From: G963422705 sp963422705
GTDB lineage: Bacteria > Poribacteria > WGA-4E > WGA-3G
Direction: 5' to 3'
NCBI GenBank assembly: GCA_963422705.1
Contig: OY730443.1
Span: 3,286,001-3,350,000 of the forward strand
DNA: 64,000 nt
Position 1 is the first letter of the stretch. The number at the start of each line of letters is the position of its first letter. Below the pieces are notes generated by a model that was given only the letters and a program-made list of their open reading frames with translations, did no database searches and was not told the origin of the DNA. Shown in pieces: positions 25,288 to 34,002 of this stretch. The position numbers were made by a program, and so were the translations under genes.

Positions 25288-27906
25288 ATGAAAAATCAGC
25301 TTTTAAATAGGAAAATCCTCTTTTCCTTTCTAGCTGTTATTATGTGTCTCGGTTTTACAGCGATGACTTATGGCCAAGCCGTTGTTTCTGTAGTACCTGC
25401 CGAAACCGCATCCCCGGCAGTCGGGGAAGAATTGGTAGTCAACATTAATGTCGTGGGTGGAAAAGATGTCGTAGCATATCAAGTGACTGTGAATTTCGAT
25501 CCGACAGCACTCACATACATTGAGGGTGGGAATGCGAATTATCTTCCAGACGGTTCCTTTCCAATTTCTCCTACAACAACCGATAACAGTGTCACAATCG
25601 CCGCAACTTCTCTGAAAGGAGCGGCTGCAAATCCTGATGGTACGCTAGCTACTGTGACGTTTCAAGTTGTGGAGGCAAAAGCGTCTACGATTTCATTGTC
25701 GGGGGTTACCCTTTCCGACCCTGCCGCTAAGGCTTTGGCTGTTACAACTGCAGATGGCATGGTGACTGTTGCTGCCGCCACCGATGCCGCTGCGACGGAT
25801 GCCGCTGCGACGGATGCTGATGCCGATGCGACTGCCGCCGCCACCGATGCCGCTGCGACGGATGCCGCTGCGACGGATGCTGATGCCGATGCGACTGCCG
25901 CCGCTACCGATGCCGCTGCGACGGATGCTGATGCTGATGCTGATGCTGATGCTGATGCTGATGCTGATGCTGATGCCGATGCGACTGCCGCTGCCACCGA
26001 TGCTGCTGCGACGGATGCTGATGCTGATGCCGATGCCGATGCGACTGCCGCCGCAACTGATGCCGCTGCGACGGATGCTGATGCTGATGCTGATGCCACC
26101 GATGCTGATGCTGATGCTGATGCTACCGATGCTGATGCTGATGCTGATGCTGATGCTGATGCTGATGTCGATGCTGATGCCGCTGCCACCGATGCTGATG
26201 CTGATGCTGATGCCACCGATGCTGATGCCACCGATGCTGATGCTGATGCTGATGCTGATGCTGATGCTACCGATGCTGATGCTGATGCCGATGCGACTGC
26301 CGCTGCCACCGATGCTGATGCTGATGCTGATGCCGCTGCGACGGATGCTGATGCTGATGCTGATGCCACCGATGCTGATGCCACCGATGCTGATGCTGAT
26401 GCTGATGCCACCGATGCTGATGCCACCGATGCTGATGCTGATGCTGATGCTGATGCTGATGCTACCGATGCTGATGCTGATGCTGATGCCACCGATGCTG
26501 ATGCCACCGATGCTGATGCTGATGCTGATGCTGATGCTGATGCTACCGATGCTGATGCTGATGCTGATGCCGATGCGACTGCCGCTGCCACCGATGCTGA
26601 TGCTGATGCTGATGCTGATGCCACCGATGCTGATGCTGATGCCACCGATGCTGATGCTGATGCTGATGCTGATGCTGATGCGACGGATGCTGATGCTGAT
26701 GCTGATGCTGATGTCGATGCGACTGCCGCTGCCACCGATGCTGATGCCACCGATGCTGATGCTGATGCTGATGCTGATGCCACCGATGCTGATGCTGATG
26801 CCACCGATGCTGATGCAAAGGATGCCGCTGCGAAGGATAAAGTTGAAACACCCGCGTTTGATGTCGCACTAGAACCGGGATTGAACATGATTTCCATCCC
26901 GCTTATGCCGGAGAAACCCCATACAGCAAAATCTCTCGCAGAGATGCTCAGTTCAACCATTGTCATCCAATTGGATGCGACAACGCAAAGTTTCGTTGGC
27001 TATACAGCCGCTGAAGATGATGACGGTTTTGCAATTGATGGTGGACGGGGTTATATCGTCAATACACCGGCTGGTGGTGTTGTAACCTTCACCGGTAAAG
27101 CCTGGTCCAACCCTGAAAAGGCCCCTGCTGAAGTTACACCGGTAGTTGCCGATGCGAAGGATGCCGCTGCAACTCCTGCGGCTGATACCGCTGCGAAGGA
27201 TGCTGATGCCACCGCTGCCGCTGCAACTCCTGCTGCTGATACTGCTGCGAAGGATGCCGCTGCAACTCCTGCTGCTGCCCCTGCCCTCCATTCTTCTAAA
27301 AGCGCCTGGGCGTTTGTCGTCACAAGCGAATTGCAAGGCATGGAAACAGATTCATCCTACACTGTCACTGCAGAAAACTTACGCACAGGCATTGTCACAA
27401 GTGAGAGTGTCACAAGTGACATGAAACGCGCCTCTGCTGTCTGGGCAGACTTGAATAGGAAGAGCGTCGTTGAGGCCGGTGATAAGCTGGAAATTACGCT
27501 CTACGATACACGCGGTAACATCGTCTCCGGTCCGTTTCAACGCACAGTATCGACTGCGGATATCCGCAATGCGTATCTGAGCCTACAACTGAAAGTTGGC
27601 GATGTGCAACCCAAAGATACAATTCTTTCCCAAAACTTCCCGAACCCGTTTAACCCTGAAACCTGGATTCCTTATCAACTGAATAAAGCCACCGAGGTTA
27701 CCATTCGGATTTTTGACACGGCAGGACGCCTGGTTCGGACGATGGATTTGGGATGGAAACCGACAGGTTCTTATATGACATCCTCAAGTGCAGCATACTG
27801 GGATGGTAGGAATGAAGTCGGTGAGGGTGTCGCAAGTGGTATCTACTTCTACACCCTCACAACCGAAGACTTTGCTGCGACTCGCAAAATGGTTATTCTG
27901 AAGTAA
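25288..27906 (+). CDS. Cohesin-domain surface protein with Asp/Ala/Thr repeat stalk and FlgD-like C-terminal domain
   Basis: An 872-residue protein. A signal peptide (1-30, ending TYGQA) is followed by a cohesin-type domain at about 31-160 (VGEELVVNINVVGGKDVVAYQVTVNFDP, then GTLATVTFQVVEAKASTI). Residues 161-517 consist almost only of Asp, Ala and Thr. A compact domain (EPGLNMISIPLMPEKP, about 525-605), a second Ala/Asp linker and an Ig-like domain (about 668-770) follow. The end is NFPNPFNPETWIPYQL plus a FlgD-like fold with KMVILK, which resembles T9SS-type sorting domains. Cohesins bind dockerins, and a dockerin protein is encoded 2.3 kb downstream. The acidic stalk should be extended and may bind calcium, as in staphylococcal Ser-Asp proteins. 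A strong promoter precedes and a terminator follows. Confidence 0.85.
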   Translation: MKNQLLNRKILFSFLAVIMCLGFTAMTYGQAVVSVVPAETASPAVGEELVVNINVVGGKDVVAYQVTVNFDPTALTYIEGGNANYLPDGSFPISPTTTDNSVTIAATSLKGAAANPDGTLATVTFQVVEAKASTISLSGVTLSDPAAKALAVTTADGMVTVAAATDAAATDAAATDADADATAAATDAAATDAAATDADADATAAATDAAATDADADADADADADADADADATAAATDAAATDADADADADATAAATDAAATDADADADATDADADADATDADADADADADADVDADAAATDADADADATDADATDADADADADADATDADADADATAAATDADADADAAATDADADADATDADATDADADADATDADATDADADADADADATDADADADATDADATDADADADADADATDADADADADATAAATDADADADADATDADADATDADADADADADATDADADADADVDATAAATDADATDADADADADATDADADATDADAKDAAAKDKVETPAFDVALEPGLNMISIPLMPEKPHTAKSLAEMLSSTIVIQLDATTQSFVGYTAAEDDDGFAIDGGRGYIVNTPAGGVVTFTGKAWSNPEKAPAEVTPVVADAKDAAATPAADTAAKDADATAAAATPAADTAAKDAAATPAAAPALHSSKSAWAFVVTSELQGMETDSSYTVTAENLRTGIVTSESVTSDMKRASAVWADLNRKSVVEAGDKLEITLYDTRGNIVSGPFQRTVSTADIRNAYLSLQLKVGDVQPKDTILSQNFPNPFNPETWIPYQLNKATEVTIRIFDTAGRLVRTMDLGWKPTGSYMTSSSAAYWDGRNEVGEGVASGIYFYTLTTEDFAATRKMVILK
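25768..26838 (+). repeat. GATGCT/GATGCC hexanucleotide repeat array encoding the Asp-Ala stalk
   Basis: About 1.07 kb is built of GATGCT, GATGCC and GACTGCC/ACCGATGCC units in mixed order, translating to DADADAD and TDAD runs. Units are multiples of three, so copy-number change would alter stalk length without a frameshift. Near-identical larger blocks recur (for example from 26341 and again from 26461), showing expansion by segmental duplication. This array leaves long open frames on the other strand that are not real genes. Confidence 0.9.
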
Positions 27907-27940
27907 CCATCGCAGCAAAACGCTTTTCTTCGGTAACAAG

Positions 27941-28005
27941 AAAAACGCTCCGTCCTACAGACACTGCACTTCATTGAGTGCTTCTCGGCCGGTCGGGGCG
28001 TTTTT
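27941..28005 (+). terminator. Terminator after the cohesin gene (copy 1)
   Basis: A 12-bp stem, AAAAACGCTCCG (27941-27952) with CGGGGCGTTTTT (27994-28005), contains one G-T pair. It surrounds an inner GCACT/AGTGC hairpin and ends in five T. The same structure occurs after copy 2 at 30163-30227. Confidence 0.78.
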
Positions 28006-28010
28006 CACTT

Positions 28011-28265
28011 ATGGACAAAAAGAGGTCTCTTTTGCTTTTTGAAAGAAAAATCTTACATGTGTTAGCGGCAATTGCGTTATTTTTGTGTATCAGTAGCGAA
28101 AGTGCAGTTGTGTCCTCTTCCGGTCCACCAGATGAAAAGACGGGTGCTCCAAACGAAGGTACCTGTTCTGATAATTATTGCCATGGATGCGAAAGCTATA
28201 TCATTAGCGGATTGCTGCATATAAACAAGCACACGTGTAAAATCTATCACAAACGTGAAATTTAG
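28011..28265 (+). pseudogene. Truncated copy of the reelin-like/dockerin protein gene
   Basis: From ATG 28011 the frame gives MDKKRSLLLFERKILHVLAA, then a signal peptide and SSGPPDEKTGAPNEGTCSDN followed by YCHG. This is nearly identical to the start of the protein at 30252. After about 28190 the sequence diverges and stops at 28265 after 85 residues, without the reelin-like, Ig-like or dockerin parts. It is the truncated remnant of the second gene of unit 1. A short secreted peptide could still be made. The copy here has five A after GAC and keeps the ATG in frame, while the full-length copy has only three. Confidence 0.75.
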
Positions 28266-28328
28266 TGTTTTTACCTCAAGGTAAGGCAAATTATAATCTT
28301 GATAAATTAGCTGAGTAAGGAGTCTGAA

Positions 28329-30128
28329 ATGAAAAATCAGCTTTTAAATAGGAAAATCCTCTTTTCCTTTCTAGCTGTTATTATGTGTCTCGGTTTTACA
28401 GCGATGAGCTATGGCCAAGCCGTTGTTGATGCCGCTGCCACCGATGCCGCCGCGACGGATGCTGCCGTAACCGATACCGATGCGAAGGAAGCCGCCGCTG
28501 ACGAAGACGCAGCCGCGACGGATGCTACCCCAAAGGATGCCGCCGCGACGGATGCCACCGCCGCATTTGTGGCTCTGAAGGATGCCGCCGCCGCATTTGC
28601 CGGTGCAACTGATGCCACGACTGATGGGGCCGCGACGGATGCCGCCGCCGCATTTGCCGCTCTGAAGGATGCCGCCGCCGCATTTGCCGCTGCTACCGAT
28701 GCCGCTGCTACCGATACCGCTGCTACCGATACCGCTGCTACCGATGCCGCCGCCGCATTTGCGGCTCTGAAGGATGCCGCCGCCGCATTTGCCGCTGCGA
28801 AGGATGCTGCTGCGACTGATGCTGCTGCAAAGGATGCCGCTGCGAAGGATGCTGATGCTGATGCTGCTGCGAAGGATGTTGATGCTGATGCGAAGGATAC
28901 CGCTGCTGCGAAGGATGCTGATGCTGATGCTGCTGCGAAGGATACCGCTGCTGACGCGAAGGATACCGCTGCTGCTGCGAAGGATGCTGATGCTGATGCT
29001 GCTGCGAAGGATGTTGATGCTGATGCGAAGGATACCGCTGCTGCGAAGGATACCGCTGCTGCTGCGAAGGATGCTGATGCTGATGCTGCTGCGAAGGATA
29101 CCGCTGCTGACGCGAAGGATACCGCTGCTGACGCGAAGGATGCTGATGCTGCTGCGAAGGATACCGCTGCTGACGCGAAGGATAAAGTTGGAACACCCGC
29201 GTTTGATGTCGTACTAGAACCGGGAGTGAACATGATTTCCATCCCGCTTATGCCGGAGAAACCCTATACAGCAAAATCTCTCGCAGAGATGCTCAGTTCA
29301 ACCGTTGTCATCCAATTCGATGCGACAATGCAACGTTTCGCTGGCTATACAGCCGCTGAAGATGATGATGATGACGGCTTTGCAATTCATGGTGGACGGG
29401 GTTATATCGTCAATACACCCGTTGGTGGTGTTGTAACCTTCACCGGTAAAGCCTGGTCCAACGAAGAAAAAACTGCTGCCGCCGCGAAAGATGCGGCTGC
29501 CCCTGCCCTCCATTCTTTTAAAAGCGCATGGGCGTTTGTCGTCACAAGCGAATTGCAAGGCATGGAAACAGGTTCATCCTATACTGTCACTGCAGAAAAC
29601 TTACGCACAGGTATTGTCGCAAGTGAGAGTATCACAAGTGACATGAAACGTTCCTCTGCTGTCTGGGCAGACTTGAATAGGAAGAGCGTCGTTGAAGCCG
29701 GTGATAAGCTGGAAATTACGCTCTACGATACACGCGGCAACATCGTCTCCGGTCCTTTCCAACGCACAGTATCGACTGCGGATATCCGCAATGCTTATCT
29801 GAGCCTACAACTGAAAGTTGGCGATGTGCAACCCAAAGATACGATTCTTTCACAAAACTTCCCGAACCCGTTTAACCCTGAAACCTGGATTCCTTATCAA
29901 CTGAATAAAGCCACCGAGGTTACCATTCAGATTTTTGACACGGCAGGACGCCTGGTTCGGACGATGGATTTGGGATGGAAACCGACAGGTTCTTATATGA
30001 GACCCTCAAGTGCAGCATACTGGGATGGTAGGAATGAAGTCGGTGAACGTGTCGCAAGTGGTATCTACTTCTACACCTTAACAACCGCTGACTTTGCTGC
30101 GACTCGCAAAATGGTTATTCTGAAGTAA
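28329..30128 (+). CDS. Surface protein with Ala/Lys/Asp helical repeats and FlgD-like C-terminal domain (paralogue of the cohesin protein)
   Basis: A 599-residue protein. The signal peptide (1-30) is almost identical to the protein at 25288. Residues 31-285 hold no cohesin. They begin with repeats such as AAAAFAALKDAAAAFAA (three to four copies) and continue with AAKDTAADAKDTAAD-type units rich in Ala, Asp, Lys and Thr, likely amphipathic helices resembling LEA or alanine-rich antifreeze proteins. From about residue 285 the protein matches the first paralogue: EPGVNMISIPLMPEKP, the Ig-like domain and NFPNPFNPETWIPYQL. RBS AAGGAGTCTGAA precedes the ATG and a terminator follows. It looks like a recent duplicate with a replaced middle. 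Function is unknown. Confidence 0.82.
   Translation: MKNQLLNRKILFSFLAVIMCLGFTAMSYGQAVVDAAATDAAATDAAVTDTDAKEAAADEDAAATDATPKDAAATDATAAFVALKDAAAAFAGATDATTDGAATDAAAAFAALKDAAAAFAAATDAAATDTAATDTAATDAAAAFAALKDAAAAFAAAKDAAATDAAAKDAAAKDADADAAAKDVDADAKDTAAAKDADADAAAKDTAADAKDTAAAAKDADADAAAKDVDADAKDTAAAKDTAAAAKDADADAAAKDTAADAKDTAADAKDADAAAKDTAADAKDKVGTPAFDVVLEPGVNMISIPLMPEKPYTAKSLAEMLSSTVVIQFDATMQRFAGYTAAEDDDDDGFAIHGGRGYIVNTPVGGVVTFTGKAWSNEEKTAAAAKDAAAPALHSFKSAWAFVVTSELQGMETGSSYTVTAENLRTGIVASESITSDMKRSSAVWADLNRKSVVEAGDKLEITLYDTRGNIVSGPFQRTVSTADIRNAYLSLQLKVGDVQPKDTILSQNFPNPFNPETWIPYQLNKATEVTIQIFDTAGRLVRTMDLGWKPTGSYMRPSSAAYWDGRNEVGERVASGIYFYTLTTADFAATRKMVILK
28790..29185 (+). repeat. Tandem repeat array encoding Ala-Lys-Asp helices
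   Basis: Repeating blocks of GCTGCGAAGGAT and ACCGCTGCTGACGCGAAGG recur through this segment. Larger units of about 100 bases, such as the one containing GATGCTGATGCTGCTGCGAA, are repeated at least three times. All units keep the reading frame. It differs in composition from the array in the upstream paralogue. Confidence 0.8.
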
Positions 30129-30162
30129 CCATCGCAGCAAAACGCTTTTTTTCGGTAACAAG

Positions 30163-30227
30163 AAAAACGCTCCGTCCTACAGACACTGCACTTCGTTGAG
30201 TGCTTATCGGCCGGTCGGGGCGTTTTT
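30163..30227 (+). terminator. Terminator after the second surface-protein gene (copy 2)
   Basis: AAAAACGCTCCG (30163-30174) pairs with CGGGGCGTTTTT (30216-30227), ending in five T, with an inner hairpin. It is a near-identical copy of the structure at 27941-28005. Confidence 0.78.
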
Positions 30228-30251
30228 CATTTATGGACAAAGAGGTCTCTT

Positions 30252-31334
30252 TTGCTTTTTGAAAGAAAAATCTTACATGCGTTAGTGGCAATTGCGTTAT
30301 TTTTGTGTATCAGTGGCGGAAGTGCAGTTGCGTTCTCTTCCGGTCCACCAGATGAAAAGACAGGTGCTCCAAACGAAGGTAGCTGTTCTGATAATTATTG
30401 CCATGTCGGTAACGATTTAAACGCACCGAATGGGGCTCTGACACTTGAATTTCCTGAAGTCTATCTTCCAAATGAGGTTTATACAATTGTCGTCAATCTG
30501 GTTCACCCTGAACAAAGTCGCTGGGGATTTGAGATGACAGCTCTGGATGAAAAGGGTGCGAGTGCTGGTTCCTTTAAAATTACTGACGCCGAAAACACGC
30601 AAGTATCTATGGCGAATAGTAAGCAATATATTAAGCAGACTTCTGCTGGAGCCGCGCAAGGCAAGAGTGGTGCCAACCAATGGACTGTCGAATGGAGTGC
30701 CCCTGATGCAGATATTGGCCCAATTACATTTTACGGTTCCGGAAACGCTGCTAACGCTGATTTTGGCCCGAGCGGGGATTACATCTATACCACACAAGGA
30801 GAATCAAAACCATCAATTCCTATAATTGTAGGCGTTACTTTGGAGGGCGAAATCGAAAAAACAACAAGAGATGCCCTTATGGGTGTAAACTATATTCTCA
30901 AGGTTACGAATACGGGCAATATGAAAGATACGTTCACACTTGAAAACTCGGCAGAAGTTGGAAATTTGAGCGAGAGCACCATAGAACTTGAAGCCGGTAC
31001 AAGTGCGGAAGTGACATTGCACGTAAAAGGAGATGCCTTCACAGAACCAGGCGATTATAATATTACAGTAACAGCGACGTCTAAAACGGATAGTACGATG
31101 GCTTCCGAAATTGTAACCATCACTACGATAGAAACGCGACTACCTGAGGTTCTGCCCTGGGATGTCAATGCTGATAGGACTGTAGATATACGGGATTTAG
31201 TTCTCGTTGCTTCGCATTTTGGCCAGAGTGGGGAAGCAATCGCCGAGGATATCAATGGAGATGGGACTGTAGATATACTGGATTTGGTTCTCGTTGCTTC
31301 GCATTTTGGTGAAGAACCGGCTGCTGGTGAGTAG
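30252..31334 (+). CDS. Secreted reelin-like (choice-of-anchor V) protein with C-terminal type I dockerin
   Basis: A 360-residue protein. A signal peptide (1-28) is followed by SSGPPDEKTGAPNEGSCSDN and YCHVGN, the lead-in of choice-of-anchor-V/reelin-like domains, to about residue 185. An Ig/CARDB-like domain (YILKVTNTGNMKDTFTLEN, about 200-285) follows. The end has two 22-residue dockerin repeats with calcium loops DVNADRTVDIRDLVLVASHF and DINGDGTVDILDLVLVASHF. Dockerins bind cohesins, and the only cohesin seen is in the gene at 25288. The start is TTG 30252 with AAAGAGG before it, because a 2-base A deletion relative to the copy at 28011 puts the ATG at 30233 out of frame. Confidence 0.85.
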   Translation: MLFERKILHALVAIALFLCISGGSAVAFSSGPPDEKTGAPNEGSCSDNYCHVGNDLNAPNGALTLEFPEVYLPNEVYTIVVNLVHPEQSRWGFEMTALDEKGASAGSFKITDAENTQVSMANSKQYIKQTSAGAAQGKSGANQWTVEWSAPDADIGPITFYGSGNAANADFGPSGDYIYTTQGESKPSIPIIVGVTLEGEIEKTTRDALMGVNYILKVTNTGNMKDTFTLENSAEVGNLSESTIELEAGTSAEVTLHVKGDAFTEPGDYNITVTATSKTDSTMASEIVTITTIETRLPEVLPWDVNADRTVDIRDLVLVASHFGQSGEAIAEDINGDGTVDILDLVLVASHFGEEPAAGE

Positions 31335-31474
31335 AACTGCGGATAAATTTGTGTTTCGGTTCTCATTGGTGTGTTGGGTTTATCCAATGGCAGAAACATT
31401 TTTTGAAATGGGCACGATGAAAATTTTGTCGGAATCTACTTAGGTTCCTTGATGGGGCTCTTTGGAGAGAGAAT

Positions 31475-32542
31475 ATGGCATCTAAATATCGAGTTGGAAT
31501 TATCGGATGTGGCGGCATTGCGAATGCCCATGCGCGTGGATATACTGGTGTTGAAAAGACAGAGATTGTAGCACTCGCCGACATGGTTCCTGCCGCACTT
31601 GAGGAATTCTCGTCGACTTACGGTGTGCCCGGCGAGAATTGCTATTTGGACGCGCGTAAGATGTTGGATAATGAGGAGCTGGATATCGTCAGTATTGCTA
31701 CTTGGCATAAACTTCACGCGCCAATGACAATTGCCGCGTGCGCGCGGGCCCCGGAAGCGGTGCTTTGTGAAAAACCGATGGGTGTAAATCTTGGAGAATG
31801 CGATGAAATGTTAATCGCCGCGAACCGGAATGATGTCAAAATCGTTATTGGGCATCAGCGCCGGTTTAATTCTGCCTGGACAGATGCTCGCCATCTCATT
31901 GCTGACGGTGCTATCGGTGAACCTCGTCAAATTGTGTGCCATGGTGGGCAAGGACTATTGAATGACTGCTCGCACCTCCTTGATATGATGCGGTATGTCC
32001 TCGGAGATGCGGCGGCACAGTGGGTTATCGGGAATGTTGAGCGTAAAACCGAACGTTACGAGCGCGATATTCAGATTGAAGACCGGAGTGCCGGCATTAT
32101 CGGATTTGATACCGGGTGCATCGGCATGCTCCTACAGGAAATTGGCAGGCCTAATTATCAAGGTGGGATTGTATACGGCACAGACGGTATCGCAGATGTA
32201 ACTGAGGGGCGCGTCAGGCTCCTGAACAATAAAACCGCTGATTGGGAGGAACGCCCCGCCGACGGCACGAATCCACACGTCGCGCAAGCCACGGAATTGG
32301 TTGAATGGATTGAGGGTGGTGCCGAACACCGAGGTGCAGGGCAGCATGGCCGCGCTGCCGTTGAAATTATCATGGCAATCTATGAATCAGCGCGCATGCA
32401 TGAGGTTGTTCAACTCCCCTTACAGACACATGCGAATCCGCTGGATTTGATGATTGAGAAGGGTGATTTGCCAATAGAACGCCCTGGGCGTTATGACATC
32501 CGGGCATTCTTGTTGCACGGTGAATCCATGAAACCTGAATAA
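31475..32542 (+). CDS. Gfo/Idh/MocA-family oxidoreductase
   Basis: A 355-residue NAD(P)-dependent sugar/inositol-type oxidoreductase. The N-terminal Rossmann motif is VGIIGCGGIANAHARGY, followed by the EKPMG motif (CEKPMG) that carries the catalytic-site lysine. The C-terminal domain is of GFO_IDH_MocA_C style. The ATG has GGAGAGAAT before it. Families of such genes are numerous in this lineage and their substrates usually cannot be read from sequence. It stands 140 bases after the dockerin gene and is followed by a permease gene. Confidence 0.88.
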   Translation: MASKYRVGIIGCGGIANAHARGYTGVEKTEIVALADMVPAALEEFSSTYGVPGENCYLDARKMLDNEELDIVSIATWHKLHAPMTIAACARAPEAVLCEKPMGVNLGECDEMLIAANRNDVKIVIGHQRRFNSAWTDARHLIADGAIGEPRQIVCHGGQGLLNDCSHLLDMMRYVLGDAAAQWVIGNVERKTERYERDIQIEDRSAGIIGFDTGCIGMLLQEIGRPNYQGGIVYGTDGIADVTEGRVRLLNNKTADWEERPADGTNPHVAQATELVEWIEGGAEHRGAGQHGRAAVEIIMAIYESARMHEVVQLPLQTHANPLDLMIEKGDLPIERPGRYDIRAFLLHGESMKPE

Positions 32543-32719
32543 TCCCCGTGGCTAGCCCGTTTGGTTTTCTGTTCAGAACGGCTCTAACTCATAAGTCTTC
32601 GCTGTAGGGGCGTTTTCTTGTTCGTGATACCCAATCGGAGGAACTGTTGAAAACGGGATAATTCTGTCCCGGAGGTAATGTTCCCCCGGTGCATCTTCCC
32701 GTAAAAGTCGAAAGAAATT

Positions 32720-33964
32720 ATGCAAATTACACAAGGTATCAGCGTTGGGCTAGCGGCGCTGAGGCGCAATAAGCTGCGCTCCGTTCTAACGACGCTGGGA
32801 ATCATCATCGGCATCGCCGCTGTTGTCGCAGTTGTTTCAGTTGGCGGCGGTGGCAAATATCTTATGTTGGCAGAATTTGAGCGCATGGGTGGCGCAAGCA
32901 TGATTGTCTGCTTTCGTAAGGATACCCTTAGACGGGAAGATGGTACAGAAGTCGAAAATAAGCATCCGGAATATATTGAATATCAAGACCTGGATTTTAT
33001 CCTCGGAACTTGTCCTTCTATTGCCACGGCTTCAATCGAACAGTACTGGTCAGATTTCATTGTGGCGCATAAACGCGAAAATCAGAGCCTGAACGTCCAA
33101 GGGGTTACGCCGTTTTATCAAAAAGCGCATAACTGGTATGTTGAAGATGGTAGGTTTATTACCCAGAACGACGTTGAAATAAGAGATATGGTATGTGTGA
33201 TTGGTAGTAAGGTTCAGAAGGACTTGTTTAAGGGGGAAAACCCGCTTGGTTTAGAGGTGAGAATTGGCACGGAGCGATTCACCGTAGTCGGTGTGATGGA
33301 AGAAAAGGGCGATGGATTTGCGACACAAGGCTGGGATAGCCGCGTGATTATCCCGATTACGACGATGAGAATTCGTTTTGTTGGGCAGTACAAAGGCGGA
33401 ATGATTTTATGGGCACATGCAACGAATTATGAGACTGTAGAACAAGCCGTTGCGGAGCTCAAGGTTGCCTTAAGACAGCGGCACGATTCTGAGAAATACT
33501 TTGACTTCTTTACTGCTAAGGAAATCATAAAACAGGTTAACAACGCAAGTAGGATTATTCAGATGCTGCTTGGGGGGGTTGCTAGTATCGCATTGCTTGT
33601 TGGTGGCATCGGCATCATGAATATCATGTTGGTGTCTGTAACAGAACGGACTGCGGAAATTGGGTTACGCAAAGCAATTGGTGCTAGACGTAAGGATATC
33701 TTAATTCAGTTTTTGATTGAATCGATTGTTCTAAGCATTTGTGGAGGGCTTATCGGTATCTTTATCGGTAGTAGTCTTGCGTCGGGTACGGGCTGGATTT
33801 TGGCAAAATTTGTTATTAAAACAGCAGACTGGCCGGCAGTTGTCTCAGTGCAAGCTGCCGTCATCGCGTTTAGCGTTTCTGCCCTTATCGGCATCTTTTT
33901 TGGTATCTATCCGGCAAACAAAGCGGCGGGCCTTATGCCGACAGAGGCGCTCCGCCATGAATAA
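32720..33964 (+). CDS. MacB-like ABC transporter permease (FtsX domain)
   Basis: A 414-residue type VII permease. It has the MacB/FtsX start ALRRNKLRSVLTTLGIIIGI (first membrane helix about 20-45), a large periplasmic MacB-core domain (about 50-270), and three C-terminal helices with GGIGIMNIMLVSVTERTAEI, GLRKAIGARRKDI and a final helix ending PANKAAGLMPTEALRHE. It works with a LolD/MacB-type ATPase; none is next to it. Such an ATPase lies at 41871 in an operon with another FtsX protein. Likely role: mechanotransmission for export or lipoprotein release. Confidence 0.9.
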   Translation: MQITQGISVGLAALRRNKLRSVLTTLGIIIGIAAVVAVVSVGGGGKYLMLAEFERMGGASMIVCFRKDTLRREDGTEVENKHPEYIEYQDLDFILGTCPSIATASIEQYWSDFIVAHKRENQSLNVQGVTPFYQKAHNWYVEDGRFITQNDVEIRDMVCVIGSKVQKDLFKGENPLGLEVRIGTERFTVVGVMEEKGDGFATQGWDSRVIIPITTMRIRFVGQYKGGMILWAHATNYETVEQAVAELKVALRQRHDSEKYFDFFTAKEIIKQVNNASRIIQMLLGGVASIALLVGGIGIMNIMLVSVTERTAEIGLRKAIGARRKDILIQFLIESIVLSICGGLIGIFIGSSLASGTGWILAKFVIKTADWPAVVSVQAAVIAFSVSALIGIFFGIYPANKAAGLMPTEALRHE

Positions 33965-34002
33965 GCGTTACGGGGACTGTAAAACTGAAAGGAATTTCCA
34001 GC

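Larger units (their letters stand above)
25271..30413 (+). repeat. Tandem duplication of a two-gene surface-protein unit
   Basis: Two units lie head to tail. Unit 1 runs from the leader of the 872-residue gene to about 28190; unit 2 from about 28312 through the 599-residue gene into the dockerin gene. The signal peptides, the C-terminal about 350 codons, the terminators and the 5' part of the second gene are almost identical at DNA level. The middle parts differ: unit 1 has a cohesin and GATGCT repeats, unit 2 has Ala/Lys/Asp repeats and no cohesin. The second gene is truncated in unit 1 and full length in unit 2. Confidence 0.85.

Noticed and set aside
25769..26872. 367-codon plus-strand frame rich in Met, Leu and Pro
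   Set aside because: A shifted reading of the same array, with no domain or ribosome site.
25662..26966. 434-codon open frame on the minus strand (ASASVASA repeats)
   Set aside because: It is the antisense of the GATGCT array; a hexamer repeat without stop codons keeps all such frames open. The plus-strand frame has the signal peptide, cohesin and C-terminal domains.
28409..29242. 277-codon minus-strand open frame
   Set aside because: Antisense of the Ala/Lys/Asp array; no independent start signal or domain.
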